The notes under the pieces: generated by a model | Seen by the model: the letters and a program-made list of their open reading frames with translations, nothing else | Databases searched by the model: none | What the model was told of the DNA's origin: nothing | Program-made: the position numbers and the translations under genes | Part shown: in pieces, positions 22,354 to 33,226 of the stretch | Layout: the number at the start of each line of letters is the position of its first letter | Numbering within the stretch: the stretch's first letter is position 1 | DNA from: Earliella scabrosa | Lineage: Eukaryota; Basidiomycota; Agaricomycetes; Polyporales; Polyporaceae | DNA: 64,000 nucleotides | NCBI GenBank assembly: GCA_022605405.1 | Contig: JABYQQ010000017.1 | Span: 744,001-808,000, forward strand | Reading direction: 5' to 3'

Positions 22354-25300
22354 GGCGGCGCACGGTCAGTGTTGATCATACTTTGTGCACTATCTATCGT
22401 GTCACAGAAACTCAGCAGTCATCCATCTGAGTCGCTCATCAGGTAGGGCCGTTCAATTCTTCTATCCCGGCCCTCTCCGAGTCCGAGAGAATGCTCCCAC
22501 GTCGTGACCGTTCACCGGAAGGTGGGAGCACATTCCCTGGAAGCATGGTTGCTTGACCAACTGCAGAGTATGGTCGTTCGTTACTCGCACTTCGTTGGTT
22601 GGGCACCTCGACGCCTTCGAGGGGTGCCGATGCTTCCACCGTGCCTGCACACACCCTCAGGATCTTAATTTGTATCCGTCGAGAACTGCTATATTTCAGC
22701 ATGGAGTAGTCCGTCTCCTCGTTGCCTACCTTATCCGACGCACACGGTTCAAGTCCGACCAGGCAGGTCCACGTTTGTCCACAGTGTAGGCCAGACCAAT
22801 ATGCCACGCAGCTATTGCGCAGGTACACGGTTCGTATGATCATGATCAATCTGAGCTTTAAACTACATTGAAAGCCTGGCTATCCAGCTTAGTCCACGGC
22901 CTCCACCCAACGGTCCGTCCACTGTGTCCCTTTCAGCGGCTTGCATAGCTTCGCGAATGTTCCGGCTCAAGTCGTTCGTCCTCGTACGTCGCTAGCTAGT
23001 ATACCACTACAGCGCGCTCTCTTGACCTCAAGCACCCTCATAGGATGTATACCAGTATACGGCCGCTTCCGTCTCGGGCTCCTCAACCCCATCTCCCTAG
23101 TACGGTCCCGCAGATGCTATATGTGCGATTGCTCATAATGGCAGTCCAGCCCATCGTTCGTTGTGTACCAAGTTTCATACACCTACTAGCAGTCGATCTC
23201 GTCCGCTCAACTCCGTCCTGGCACAGCGACATCTCATTAGCTCATGGCGCATCCCTATATCTGAGTAAGTCGGTGCGCATGGGCACGAATGCAAGGGGAG
23301 ACCTAGACACCCATCAGTCTAAGGAGTGTCCATATGGTCCTCAGCGGCCACGATGCGATCATGGCATGGTTCGGCAGCAAACGTCAATCCCAATGTGTGG
23401 GTGCAGCGCTCTGATCCCTGGGTGGTTCGTCGTTAGTGATTCTTTGCGGCTACCGCTTGGAATATGCACGAGTGATGCATGATACATTGCAGCATTCCAG
23501 ACGCATAGATATGCTATGGGGACCGTCTCGGGAAATCGTTGAGGTACTCAGCATAGACCACATGCATACGTCTGTCTTCTCCCCCGAGCGCCACGACCAC
23601 CATGGAGTAGCCGTACACTACTGACGAACCCATCGTCAATACTGGACAGTCCCTCTATGTACGCGACATCAGGTATCGCCGCAGCATGATCCAGTCCGAG
23701 GGCCTCCAGACTTCTGTCTAACGCTGAATACACTCGAAGCCTGCATCCAGGCGCGCAGTGCTCACGAGAACAAACGACACCAATACATGATGTGTACTAG
23801 TATACGTACTCCTTGCACTTGTTGTCTGGCATCCCGCGGAGTAATCCATCTGCGGCAAATGCGAGCGTGGTGTGTGGGTGTTGTGTGTGGTTTCTTCGAA
23901 AGCCACAACGTCAAGCTTACGGAGGTCTGTCTCCTCAAATCATTCAGACACAAACCTGTCTTCGCTGATATTTCGAAGTATTAGCAAGACCGCCAGCCAG
24001 CCACTTTGTTTGAGGTCGTGGCTGCCGTATCTCAAGCGTCTGGATTGCACACCACCAAATGGTGTACATGCAGTGATATAGCATCCGTGTTCATAATGGG
24101 ATAGGACGTATATACAGTCACGCGAGAATGCTCCGGGTGGGGGCCGGGACAGTCATCGAATCGGGCAAACTAGACAGGATGCCGGGCCGCTTGGCGAATA
24201 CCGACGTATTCGTCAGTTGCTGAGGCACCCGCCCCCACTTCCACAACACAAACAGCTGTGCAGGTCACGCTGTGTCTTCGAATACATCTACGCACCGACC
24301 TCGATGAAATGAGATGCGTGTGTCCACGTCCTGCCGCCTATCAGTCTCCGACTCAGCTTGGATCGGCTGGATATCGTCGATCCGAGGGCGAGAGCCCAAC
24401 ACTGGACGAAGTTGTTAGTATGGAACCACACGAGGTGTACAGAGACCACACTTACGAGGCGCGCGATGAGGAACCTCGCAGACCCACAGGAGGACCTGTC
24501 GAGGCCGTTCAAGCCATGCAGCAGAGGCGCCTAGGGTACCCTCGGGAAACCGCAGGGGGGCGCAGGACTGGAGACGGTTGACGTATGACGCTGTGCGAGC
24601 TGGAAGAATGTATCACATACCCCATTCATCAACTGTTAAATGCACGCACGACAAGCAACTCGGCTGGTGCGGGGTTACAAAACGCGAAAGGCCCTAAGGT
24701 CAGCAAGCAGCTCATGGCGCACACGGAGCAGGATCAGGGCGCACATTTGGCCCCGGGCGGCGGCGCAGGCTGACACGGCGTTGCTGAGGTGATGGAGTCA
24801 ATTGAAGTACGCGCAGGTGGTCATCTAGGCAGCATGTCGTCTGGAGAGGGAGTACTAGTGCAATGCACATCATCACGATCTGGACCGATCGTGCATCCAG
24901 TGGTGACGTGGGCTGACCTTCGCGATCGCTGCAGCCCCTGCTAGCACGGCCATACTCTAGATGAATTGGATCTTAACCAGCCTCCGAGGTCCATTCGGGC
25001 GGGGAGCACTCACCGAACTCATCCAACAGACGTTGCGCCGTTGCGCGAAGATTCCAACCGCCCTTCTTCTCAGCCGGACGTCTCGCACAGCAAGACCATC
25101 ACCTCGACGTCGCGGCACGCGCATCCTGACCCTCAGCACACCCCAAACGTAGAATCCCGCTTCGTTGATCTCCTGGCTTACGCGTTGAGAATTTGCTGGT
25201 CAGGCGTGTGAGTACGTTGTCAGTGCGACGCGTGGAGGGCCAAGGAACGCACTTGGGGCCGAAGTTCCAGGCTGGGTATTATATTGGACAGAGGGAGAAC

Positions 25301-25805
25301 ACATACCGCCGACCCAGTCTTGCACGCATGTTTACTAGACACTGCCGCGGTGGCCGAAGTAGCTGCAGGACAATCGTCATGACATAGATCTCACGAATCT
25401 ACTCGAGGGATGTCCAACTCACCCAAGACTTGTCGTTCGCGATGACGGCCACTATCACGCAGGGCAATCCATGCTGTGCTTTCCACCACGCATCGTACAC
25501 CTCAGTTTAGAAAGCGCGGACTGGTGGGGCTGCCAGAAAGGAGTAAGAGCACGAGAGGCAGTTACCAGGGTGTGCACTCGAGCGGGAGAGTAGTCTGGGG
25601 GTCACATGCGCAAAGGGCGTGGAAAAGTGACAGACACTTACGTCATCTCGCGAGCCTTGCCTTCGTCCACTTTGTCGCATCCTTCCACCTCTCCTGCATG
25701 TTCTCAACGCGCTCTCGACGGTTCCACGCTCCAATGGCTTTCGCGGTCATTGTCATTCGTACGTGGAAGCTTTGAGTCGTTGTTCTGCGTTCCCTTCACA
25801 AGCAT
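22354..25805. other. Gene-poor region
   Basis: About 3.4 kb. Many short frames occur on both strands, none with a family signature or consistent splicing. A plus-strand frame at 24258-24581 (MRCVCPRPAAYQSPTQLGSA) is the longest but has no support. No tRNA, rRNA or ordered repeat is seen. Confidence 0.35.
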
Positions 25806-27945
25806 TCAAGACCAGGTCCTACCTAGAACATGCTGGCGTCAAGGACCTCGGCTGGCGGGACGATACCATCCGCGCCCCGTATCTCATTCGTGAGATGATG
25901 AATGACGATGTGTTCATGCTGCTCAGACGGTTCAAGAAGGTGCGTCTACCCGCTCGTTGGGATAGAGACTGTTGGCTTCATGGACATGCAGCAAGTTCAC
26001 CATGTCCCAGCTCTCCCTGCGCCGCCTCCCGCGCTCCCTTGACGTCGACGTGCCGAACGATTAAGAGTTTTCGCCCGACACGCTGCGCGCCGATATTGAA
26101 CCCTGGCTTTGACGGTGGTACGTCCATATAGCTTGGTGATTTCACGAATTTGTATTCACCGCCGCCGTCAAGATTGTCGGCATGGCTGCATATAGGTCGC
26201 CCCCGCTCATGGAACGAACCTCGTCGCACCGCCAAGTTCTCTGCGGTGCGTATGACTTTTATTGAGTGCGACTTTGCATCTTACTTCCGTCCTGCTAGGC
26301 GTACTTTATGACGCGGTACTTTTCCGTTATTTTTGCCCTCATCCTCCACCCCCCTACCTGGGTTGCCCCTTCCCTCCTGCACCACTCGCCGCCATCAGCG
26401 CCACCCAGATTCCTCGGGCAGGCACGCCTGGCTCTCCCAATTCGCTCTATGGCGCTCCCGAAGCCCAACAACACGAAGCAGTCGAGCAGGCAGCGTCTCA
26501 CTGCGTTGCAGTCCTCCCCGCCATGGGCGCGTGTACGGTCATGGGTGAAGGTAGTGTTCCGACAAGGAAGCATGGCGAAGCCCATCATTCAACATCACCT
26601 AGGCGGGGCACGGAGACTGAGGTGGACGAGAGCAGCGAAGACTCATTTGCGGGCGCGCTGCCGGATGCAAGTCGGGCCGCGCTCAAGGCGAAGAACACGA
26701 AGGACACAGCCAACTGCCAATGCCGATTTAGCACAAGACCCCGCGGCGCGTGTGGCGAAGAAGAGCGTCGAGGGCGCATTGTGGGAGAAGATGCGCCCTC
26801 TCATGAGGACACTTGCTCACGTTACGGATACGTGGCAGCCTCTCGGCAAGTGAGTCGTACATGCTATGTGCTCCGGTGCTCTACTAATCCTGTCGCCTGG
26901 CGCAATTGAATCCGTCGCACCCTGCCCCGCTCAAGACCGTCGTGGGTGGGACGATGTTGCTCGTCGGCATACTGTTCTTCTCCCAGCCTATTCTCTCCAA
27001 GCTCACCTACCAGCTCACGCAACCGTTCCCCCACTGGCGGAAGGTCCAGGAGCTCAGACGGTGAGCCTGGGACGATATCCGCGTTCATTCTGCCTGACGT
27101 AGGGCGTTCTGACGTTGCTCCAGGGCGTGCCGACCACGCTTTGTGGCTCGCAGAATTGGCCAAGGTGCCCCTCCCACATCCGCCCCTCGTGACACCCATC
27201 TTACTGCCGCTGCCGCGGACGCCTCGAACCCAACCGCCGAGCATATGCGTGAGGCAGCAGCAGCGCGTAGCACGATTCTCCTCTTGACTCATACAGCTAT
27301 GACATCGAGGTCGTTGACCATGACCACCCGCAGGCGCACTCAGACGAGGAAGGTTCCAATGATGGGACGCTCGTGGATAACGAAGGCAAGGAGTCACCAG
27401 AGCGAAGGCGAGGGCGACGAAGCAAAAGAAGCGCGGCAGCAAAATCGTCGGCTTCCTGCCGAAGATGACGCGCAGGCGTCGGGGGCGTGCTCTCGAAACG
27501 CCGCCTGGGCGCCGTCCGCTCGCCCAACCCCAGTTCCACCCCGTCCTCGCCCACACAGGCCTCTACCTCCGGGAAGTTGGCCGCGGAGCGCGCGCAGGAC
27601 TATGAGCCGGTAGACGAGGTGGAGGTCGCAGCTGAGCTCCTTATCGTCTGGCCGTCAGGCGGGAGAGGGCACGACGAGCTTCTCGGCGCGGGTGCGGATG
27701 AAGAAGGGACGCGTGCTGCTGGTGACGAGCGCGGGGTCGCCGTGCGTCGCTTTCGTCGCGGAGAAGCCGCTGCGCGCTGCGTTGACCCCCTCTCCCCCAT
27801 TAGAAGACCGGGGCGTAGGTGGGTCGGAGGCGAAGGCGCTGGATCCTGCCTTCACGGTGGGCGTGAACGATATCGTCGCGATGAGGAAGGTGGGCGGGTT
27901 TCGCCCTCCAGGTACTCGTTGGACCTCTTCGACATGAGACGCCCA
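25806..27945 (+). pseudogene. DUF3292-domain gene, heavily mutated relic
   Basis: The order of motifs matches fungal DUF3292 proteins (membrane-associated, function unknown). From left to right: DLGWRDDTIRAPYLIREMMN and DDVFMLLRRFKK; LDVDVPND-stop-EFSPDTLRADIE; RPRSWNEPRRTAKFSA; LILHPPTW; FPPAPLAAISATQ; SLYGAPEAQQHEAVEQ; DPAARVAKKSVEGALWEKMR; a hydrophobic block TMLLVGILFFSQPILSKLTY; PHWRKVQELRR; LWLAELAKVPLPHPP; RMKKGRVLLVTSAGSPCVAF; and NDIVAMRKVGGF. These fall in different frames. An in-frame TAA lies at 26062-26064, and frame changes are needed near 26035, in the C-run at about 26349-26355, near 26710, near 27130 and at a GC dinucleotide run near 27467-27475. The C-terminal end after KVGGF is missing. 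Intron positions remain recognisable. A dead gene is the best reading. Confidence 0.75.
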
Positions 27946-29798
27946 TAGGCCTAAGTACAGCTTTCATATGTTGCCTTCCCGCTTCCATCTGCCTGTATGA
28001 CATGATACTGCTCCATTGCCAATCATGTGTCCATTATCGTGTATGTCTGGAACCAATTGTGATGCCGTAGATGGAAAATCCCTGGTACTGGCGCGTGTGT
28101 CTGCTCACCAGGTGGTGGCTTCATCAAGTAAGATCCCGTATTAGCGAAGACGAAACTCGGCGTCCTTCCAAGATCTTCAGGATTGTCCGAAGAGTGCTAT
28201 ACCCACCCACGCTGCATCCGCTCATGTTCGGCCTCACGTACATTGTGATAGTCCAACAAGTCATGCGTCTACCGCCGCGACGCACTTTGTGCAGCCAATT
28301 CGATCATTTTCGTTGGGCCTCCTCGTACGGCCTGTATGTCTAACGGTGACCCTCTCCGTGTAGCAAGACCTTTCCCGCACTAGAAACACCATACTCGCAA
28401 AACGAGGCGAGGCTGCCGGCCGCTTCCTATGGTTCCTACCGCTGACTCTCCTCACATTCAAAATGTCCCTGGCAATCGCTATCTGAAATGTCGCAATGGC
28501 GAGTACTAGTGTTCGCCCATGGTAGAGCACGCAGACCTTGAGGACCGCGCCTCGGATGTGCCCCTCCGTACCAAACCCTTTCGTCGTTGGTCCCTGAACT
28601 CATGATCAGCAATGCGCGAAGAGAGCCATACTACGAGACCGCTCAAACTCGCACTGCCAACACCTCGTTTATGCTAGGTGCCTGCGCTATCGCATTAGCA
28701 CAAGGACGCCCTCCTCACTAGTACGAACACCTGAGAAGGCTGAATGCCCCATGTGGCGCAATTCATGCCAGTGGCCTAGGGCTTGCTTTGGGTCTCGAGA
28801 AGCCTGGCTTGAGCGTGGCTTCCGGCGCGTTGACTCCCATTGCTAGCTTAATCGACCCAGCCCCAACTCCTCGGGGTGAACACGCGGGGCGGTACGCTCG
28901 TGCCGATGCTAGTATAGAAGTAACGGTGGATAGATTGAATATGGGGCGATAAATCGCAGGGGGAAGTCCGCGGTCGACTCGGAGCATCTGGCGCGGTAGT
29001 ATCACTGTGTTCGCCATCGGGCTGGTGGACATGACGACATTGACGTATCTATGTAGATCCTACGGCCCAGGCATGCTACTTGTGGTCGTCCATGTACTTC
29101 GCTGAGGTATTGTTCTACGATCTGCCCACGTCACCCCCTTGTACAGCGGTGGATTACAACGGTTACAGTGGTCCATGACGATGAGTTTAGGGCACCACAC
29201 ACCTAGGAGATAGGTCAACAATGCGTCAATGCGACGCATTTCGTTCTCCCGCAAAAGAACTTCCTCCTCGAGCCGCGCCCTGACGAACTGAAGACGCCGC
29301 AGGCGGACTATGTGGCGTTCTAGATGGTGCATGAGATCATGCACAGTCCACTCAACTCGATGCCTACTAACCTAGACATACAGGATCCTGTGCCCTGGGT
29401 ATAGCACCACTATGGTGCTCGTTCTCGTCCATGTTGGTTGGCTTCTCGAATCTCGACCGGTCAAGGCGAGTCTAGCGGAGGTGATTGAGGCAGGGAAAGA
29501 GACGGGTTGTTCCTGTTCTTGATCCACCCGTCGGTTGACGTACAACGGCTGTGTACGCCCCCGTGATCGTCCATATCGATAATCGAGGAGCGGATGAGCA
29601 GCGAGCGTTGAGCTTCTATAGCTCCCCATCTCGTCTGTTCCCCGTACTGCGTGTATTGCATAACTCAGAAGAGCTCCGTCCCCATCGTACCCATGCATGA
29701 TGCAAGCAACAGAAACACTCGGAACACATCATCTGTTCGGTCGCCACATGAGCAGGATAGAGATCGCAATCATCGTCGTCCATTAATCACACGTCTAT
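27946..29798. other. Gene-poor region right of the pseudogene
   Basis: About 1.85 kb. A minus-strand frame at 28763-29032 (89 codons, MSTSPMANTVILPRQMLRVD) is open, and the opposite strand there is also open; neither has a supported family. Nothing else is called. Confidence 0.3.
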
Positions 29799-31689
29799 CT
29801 ACACGGTACGTTCTACCACAGACCACAGCCCACCCTCGCCGCTCTTGATCGTCTTCCAATGGTCCGGTTTGCGGTACTCCACGTTGAACTTGCAGCTTGG
29901 CACGGAGCAGAAGGTGTCGGTGATGCCGGAGCCGAGTTGTCTGCACCTCAATGAAGCAAGAGCCCCGCAGCGCGGGCACTGCATCGGAAGCTCCGAGCCC
30001 CACGGTCTGAGAGTAGGGTGAGTCCAGCGGTATTCCTCGACCACAAGATGCTGTCCCTCCCGTTCACCAGGGATGGCACGTCGCATAATCACGACGGGTG
30101 TGTGCCTCCCGAGATAAGGAGAGCTCGCCAGCATCTCACCGACATGCTCCCGATCCAGGTTGACGCCTTCGATGTAGACCTTGTGAACGAAGGCGAGGAA
30201 GAAGGAGCCGCTGAAGGCCGCTTGAAGCGCATGTGCCCCAAACGCTATGACCTGCGCTGCCTGCATCCTATGGCACCGCATTGATGACAAACCAGTAAAT
30301 GAGTGTCGAAGCCACATACCTTTGGGCGCATGAGCGAAGCTTCTTCAGTTGTTCATCCCGCATGGCGAGTGCACCGCAAGAAAGTAGGGCTACGGTCACA
30401 TCAAATCGCCAGCCGGCTTGCAGAATCTTGGGAGAGAGAACGTCGTCCCACCACTACACGCATACGTTGAGGCAGCGAAGAGAGGACGAGGTGCGGTCTA
30501 ACACAAACCTGCTCGAGGTCGGCTGAAGCGGCTCCATCAGCGTAGAAGAGGTCGCCCGACGTGTCCTCAGAGTGCGTATAGATGAACAGGAGGAGTCGGC
30601 CGTGGGGAAACCTATCCTCGATGCGTCCGGTCAGTTGGCAACGCATGGACAACCCGTGACCACTCACCTGTCCAGCCCTCTCAACGCATCGTCCGTGGAT
30701 TCGCGATAGGCTTGAGCCTCCTCCACCGTGGTAATCGAGTACGGCATGTCGATGAAAACCAGATGTTCGATCGAATCGTCGTAGAAGTAACCTCGCAAGG
30801 CCGCGTGCAGAAGCCGGGCAGGGGAGTTGGCCTCTTCGAGCGATGCGAGTCGCACCTGCACGATGATGATCGGGGTCGTGTTGCATCGAGCGTGGAAGGG
30901 TCGCCGGGCGTCAGCCTCGACAGACAGCCAAGTGCTGAAATATGGCTCTCGGGACGGCGTGCGTTTGAAGAAGCCCTGCAAGGAGATGAGACACTATCCT
31001 CTGTTCCAGGTCGATGGGCTCACCATGTAGGGTCGACGCGTCGCCTGCCCTCGTTCCGAGCGTATATGGCACGACGGACAGTTAAATTCGAGGGTCGCGA
31101 GGGTGTCGCGGGGTATGGTCGCGACTGCAGGGATATGGCCACAGCATATGATACGGGGGCAGGTGTCGCATGTGATGGTGTCGCCGCCGTTCTGGCATAT
31201 GTAGCAGAACTAGTAGACGGTGAGTGCGGCGTCACGATGGCTCAGGAGGACTCACATCATCGTGGGGATCGAGTTGAATCGGAGGCCCCTCGCCTATGGC
31301 CGGCCGAGCTTGTCCGGGTGCCTTGGGGCGGCGAGATGGCGTGCCGTTCTTGCGAACAGCCGGGGGTTCTACGAGGTGTCACTCAAGCACTTGACAGTAG
31401 GTGCGCGGTACATACTCGCTTCCCCCAACAACGATTTCGTTCCCTGGCCCGAACGTGGTCTCCTACTTCCAGTTGGCCGCGCACCCTTGACGACCGACAA
31501 CGAGACGCGGTGAGCGAGCGGTTCTTCATCGGAAGAGGCGTCCATGCCCTCCACGTCGTCGTGGTGTTCAGCTATGGCATAGCGCTTTAGGGAGATGCAT
31601 GCGGAACGTCAGTGGACGCTCTCACCAAGTGCGGCTCGCGGCGCAGGGGCTCCAGTTGACTTGCGTGCGTTCTGCTTGGTGCGCGCCAT
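29799..31689 (-). CDS. Protein with histone-H3-tail-like N-terminus, PHD-like zinc cluster and possible caspase-like fold
   Basis: Eight exons (31689-31626, 31571-31416, 31368-31256, 31209-31024, 30975-30668, 30611-30509, 30453-30320, 30267-29799), introns 46-56 nt, all in phase; 510 residues. After Met, the protein begins ARTKQNARKSTGAPAPR, 16 of 21 positions identical to the histone H3 tail through residue 21, keeping R2, K4, R8, K9, S10 and R17 but not K14. Residues 112-159 form a cysteine cluster (C113-x2-C116, C125-x2-C128, C133/C134, H136, C155-x2-C158, H159) with the NGGDTITCDTCPR string typical of PHD-like fingers. Later come a buried strand ending in a histidine (LLLFIYTHSE, H289, then GDLF) and another ending in a cysteine (VTVALLSCGA, C336), spaced as in caspase/CHAT-type His-Cys pairs. 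A C-terminal zinc ribbon (C452-x2-C455, C475, C480) ends the protein. Exons and motifs are seen; chromatin binding and protease-like activity are inference. Confidence 0.85.
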
Positions 31690-32108
31690 GAGAGAGGAGG
31701 GAGGATAGACCGAGAGGTGGCACTGTCGACAGGTTCCGGCCAGCGGAGGAGAAGTAGAAGAATTATGTGCGTAGTCATCGTGGCTGGAGGGCGCAAAGAT
31801 GTTTCAGGCTTCCGTCACCAGTCGTGCCGCCACCGGCTGTTCGGTACCGTGATTAGCGGTTCGAACCGCGCGTTCGTGCCGCCCTGTCGGTATCACCCCA
31901 GTTCGTGCCGCCCTGGCGGTATCACCGCACCATATAAGTCTATCCCTGATCGCATCAAACTTCCCCACTCAAGTCTTATCTCCTGCATCCTGCTACTGAC
32001 TAGTGAATGTGCTCGCCGTAAATACATTCTGCAGAAGACCTCAGGTGGTCAGACAAGCCCTAAGATCCCCTGAACACGCCGTCCCTACACAATCCTTCGT
32101 CTCAACAC
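31690..32108. promoter_or_regulatory. Shared divergent promoter region of the H3-tail-like gene and gene K
   Basis: The 419 bases between two divergent start codons contain a perfect 14-bp palindrome GCGGTTCGAACCGC (31856-31869). Two direct copies of a 26-bp sequence beginning gttcgtgccgccctg follow (31872-31897 and 31901-31926, one mismatch). A TATA-like CATATAAG lies at 31931-31938, oriented for gene K. The clustering suggests regulator binding sites; no binding protein is known. Confidence 0.5.
31872..31926. repeat. Two direct 26-bp repeats, 29-bp period
   Basis: gttcgtgccgccctgtcggt..atcacc is followed three bases later by gttcgtgccgccctggcggt..atcacc. One substitution separates the copies. 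They lie between a palindrome and a TATA-like box in a divergent promoter. Confidence 0.8.
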
Positions 32109-32826
32109 ATGCCATCGACCCGCGCTACCCCGCAGACGTTCCCGATCCCCTATGTGTGGCAGAGCGCTCCCGACGCGGAGGGAGACCGCTCGCAGTTCCT
32201 CCTGCGTCTGTCTGTAGCACCAATAGTAGTCCGCAACGCGATCCTTCACGTGCATACGATATTGGAGGTCCAGGGCGGTGGGGATTACGGCGCGGTGAGA
32301 TTCTCCGTGTACATCTCAATCTGCACCGGCTGACGGGTTTGCGTGAAGATTGTCCTGCCCACGTGGGACTTCGGCCACCTCCAGGAGAGCGGGGCCCACG
32401 TATGGCGCGAATTCTGGCGGAAGATCGAGGAAGGAAGGGCTTATGTCATGATGACCCAAGGGCAGATACGCACAGTTCGTAGCACGCTCGACTTCTTCGC
32501 GTGGGCCGTCGAGCATCCCGACCAGGTCGAGCCTTTGTGGGAAGGATTTCGGCAGTATCTAGAGATGGCTGGAACCGTTTCGAGTCTGCAGAGGGCACTG
32601 GGGGACCCTTTCCCTCCCGAAATCGTGCTGCACTGTTTTCTCTCGGAGGTTGAGACCCATTTCTCGGTGCGTGGCGAGCATGTTCATGGCTGTGACCAAT
32701 GTGTAGTACTTACATCACCTTCAGGAGCTGCCCGCAGGCCCTTGGCCCGGCGACGAAGGACAGGCGAGTCGAAACGACACGCGTCGGGAGGTGTACTCAG
32801 AGGAGCACCACAACGAAGATGTGTAG
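32109..32826 (+). CDS. Hypothetical protein (gene K), paralogue of the gene at 51564
   Basis: Function not recognised. Exons are 32109-32294, 32349-32666 and 32725-32826, with introns of 54 and 58 nt, both phase 0, giving 201 residues. It starts MPSTRATPQTFPIPYVWQSA. The core (about 63-170) is a probable helical domain (GAHVWREFWRKIEEGRAYVM, TLDFFAWAVEHPDQVEPLWE, FRQYLEMAGT). The tail is acidic and polar (YSEEHHNEDV). The gene at 51564-52404 has the same three-exon layout, the same phases and a middle exon of exactly the same length (318 nt). Residues in that exon align (LP....E.....W.EF....G...TQ.Q..V...F...V...E..W..F...L.MA), so the two are paralogues. It lies head-to-head with the H3-tail-like gene and tail-to-tail with the transposase gene. 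Confidence 0.75.
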
Positions 32827-33226
32827 GGTGTGAATGGCATATATTGTGTATTCGTGCATCCCCAGCATATATTTTGTCGCCTCGGGCTGTTGTTGGTATA
32901 GCTTTGTGCGTCTGATACAGTCGTGAGCCAGCATCCTGTAACCGCTCCTCTGTTCTACCTCGCGACGCGAGTGCGTTGGGCCAGGGTAATTGCGGCCGGC
33001 ACGTTCGCGCGCGGTGTCTCACCCTAGCCGTCGCGATCGGGGAATCCAACTTCCTGTGTTAGACGGGCTAGGACTCAGTCCTTCCTGAGACCCAGGAGGG
33101 TGTGCACATACCTCGTATATGTCCTGGGGAAATAGGTCGCGTGCGTGGGAGTGGAGTCTCTCATACCGATGTGCCTGACTGCAGGGTCGATTAGTGCACG
33201 TTCCTCTGGCGCACGGTGGCATGAGC
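32827..33226. other. Convergent intergenic region between gene K and the transposase
   Basis: Exactly 400 bases between two stop codons on opposite strands. No gene is seen. If the transposase has an additional 3' exon it would lie here, since a donor-like sequence (aag|gtcgga) precedes its stop. Confidence 0.4.

Noticed and set aside
28763..29032. Possible heme-peroxidase fragment on the plus strand (ALTPIASLIDPAPTPRGEHA)
   Set aside because: Only a short string loosely resembles chloroperoxidase-type sequences; the heme cysteine region and the rest of the domain are absent and the minus strand is equally open.
30712..31590. 292-codon plus-strand frame opposite the H3-tail-like gene
   Set aside because: Antisense shadow; the minus strand has eight exons with matching phases and recognisable zinc motifs.
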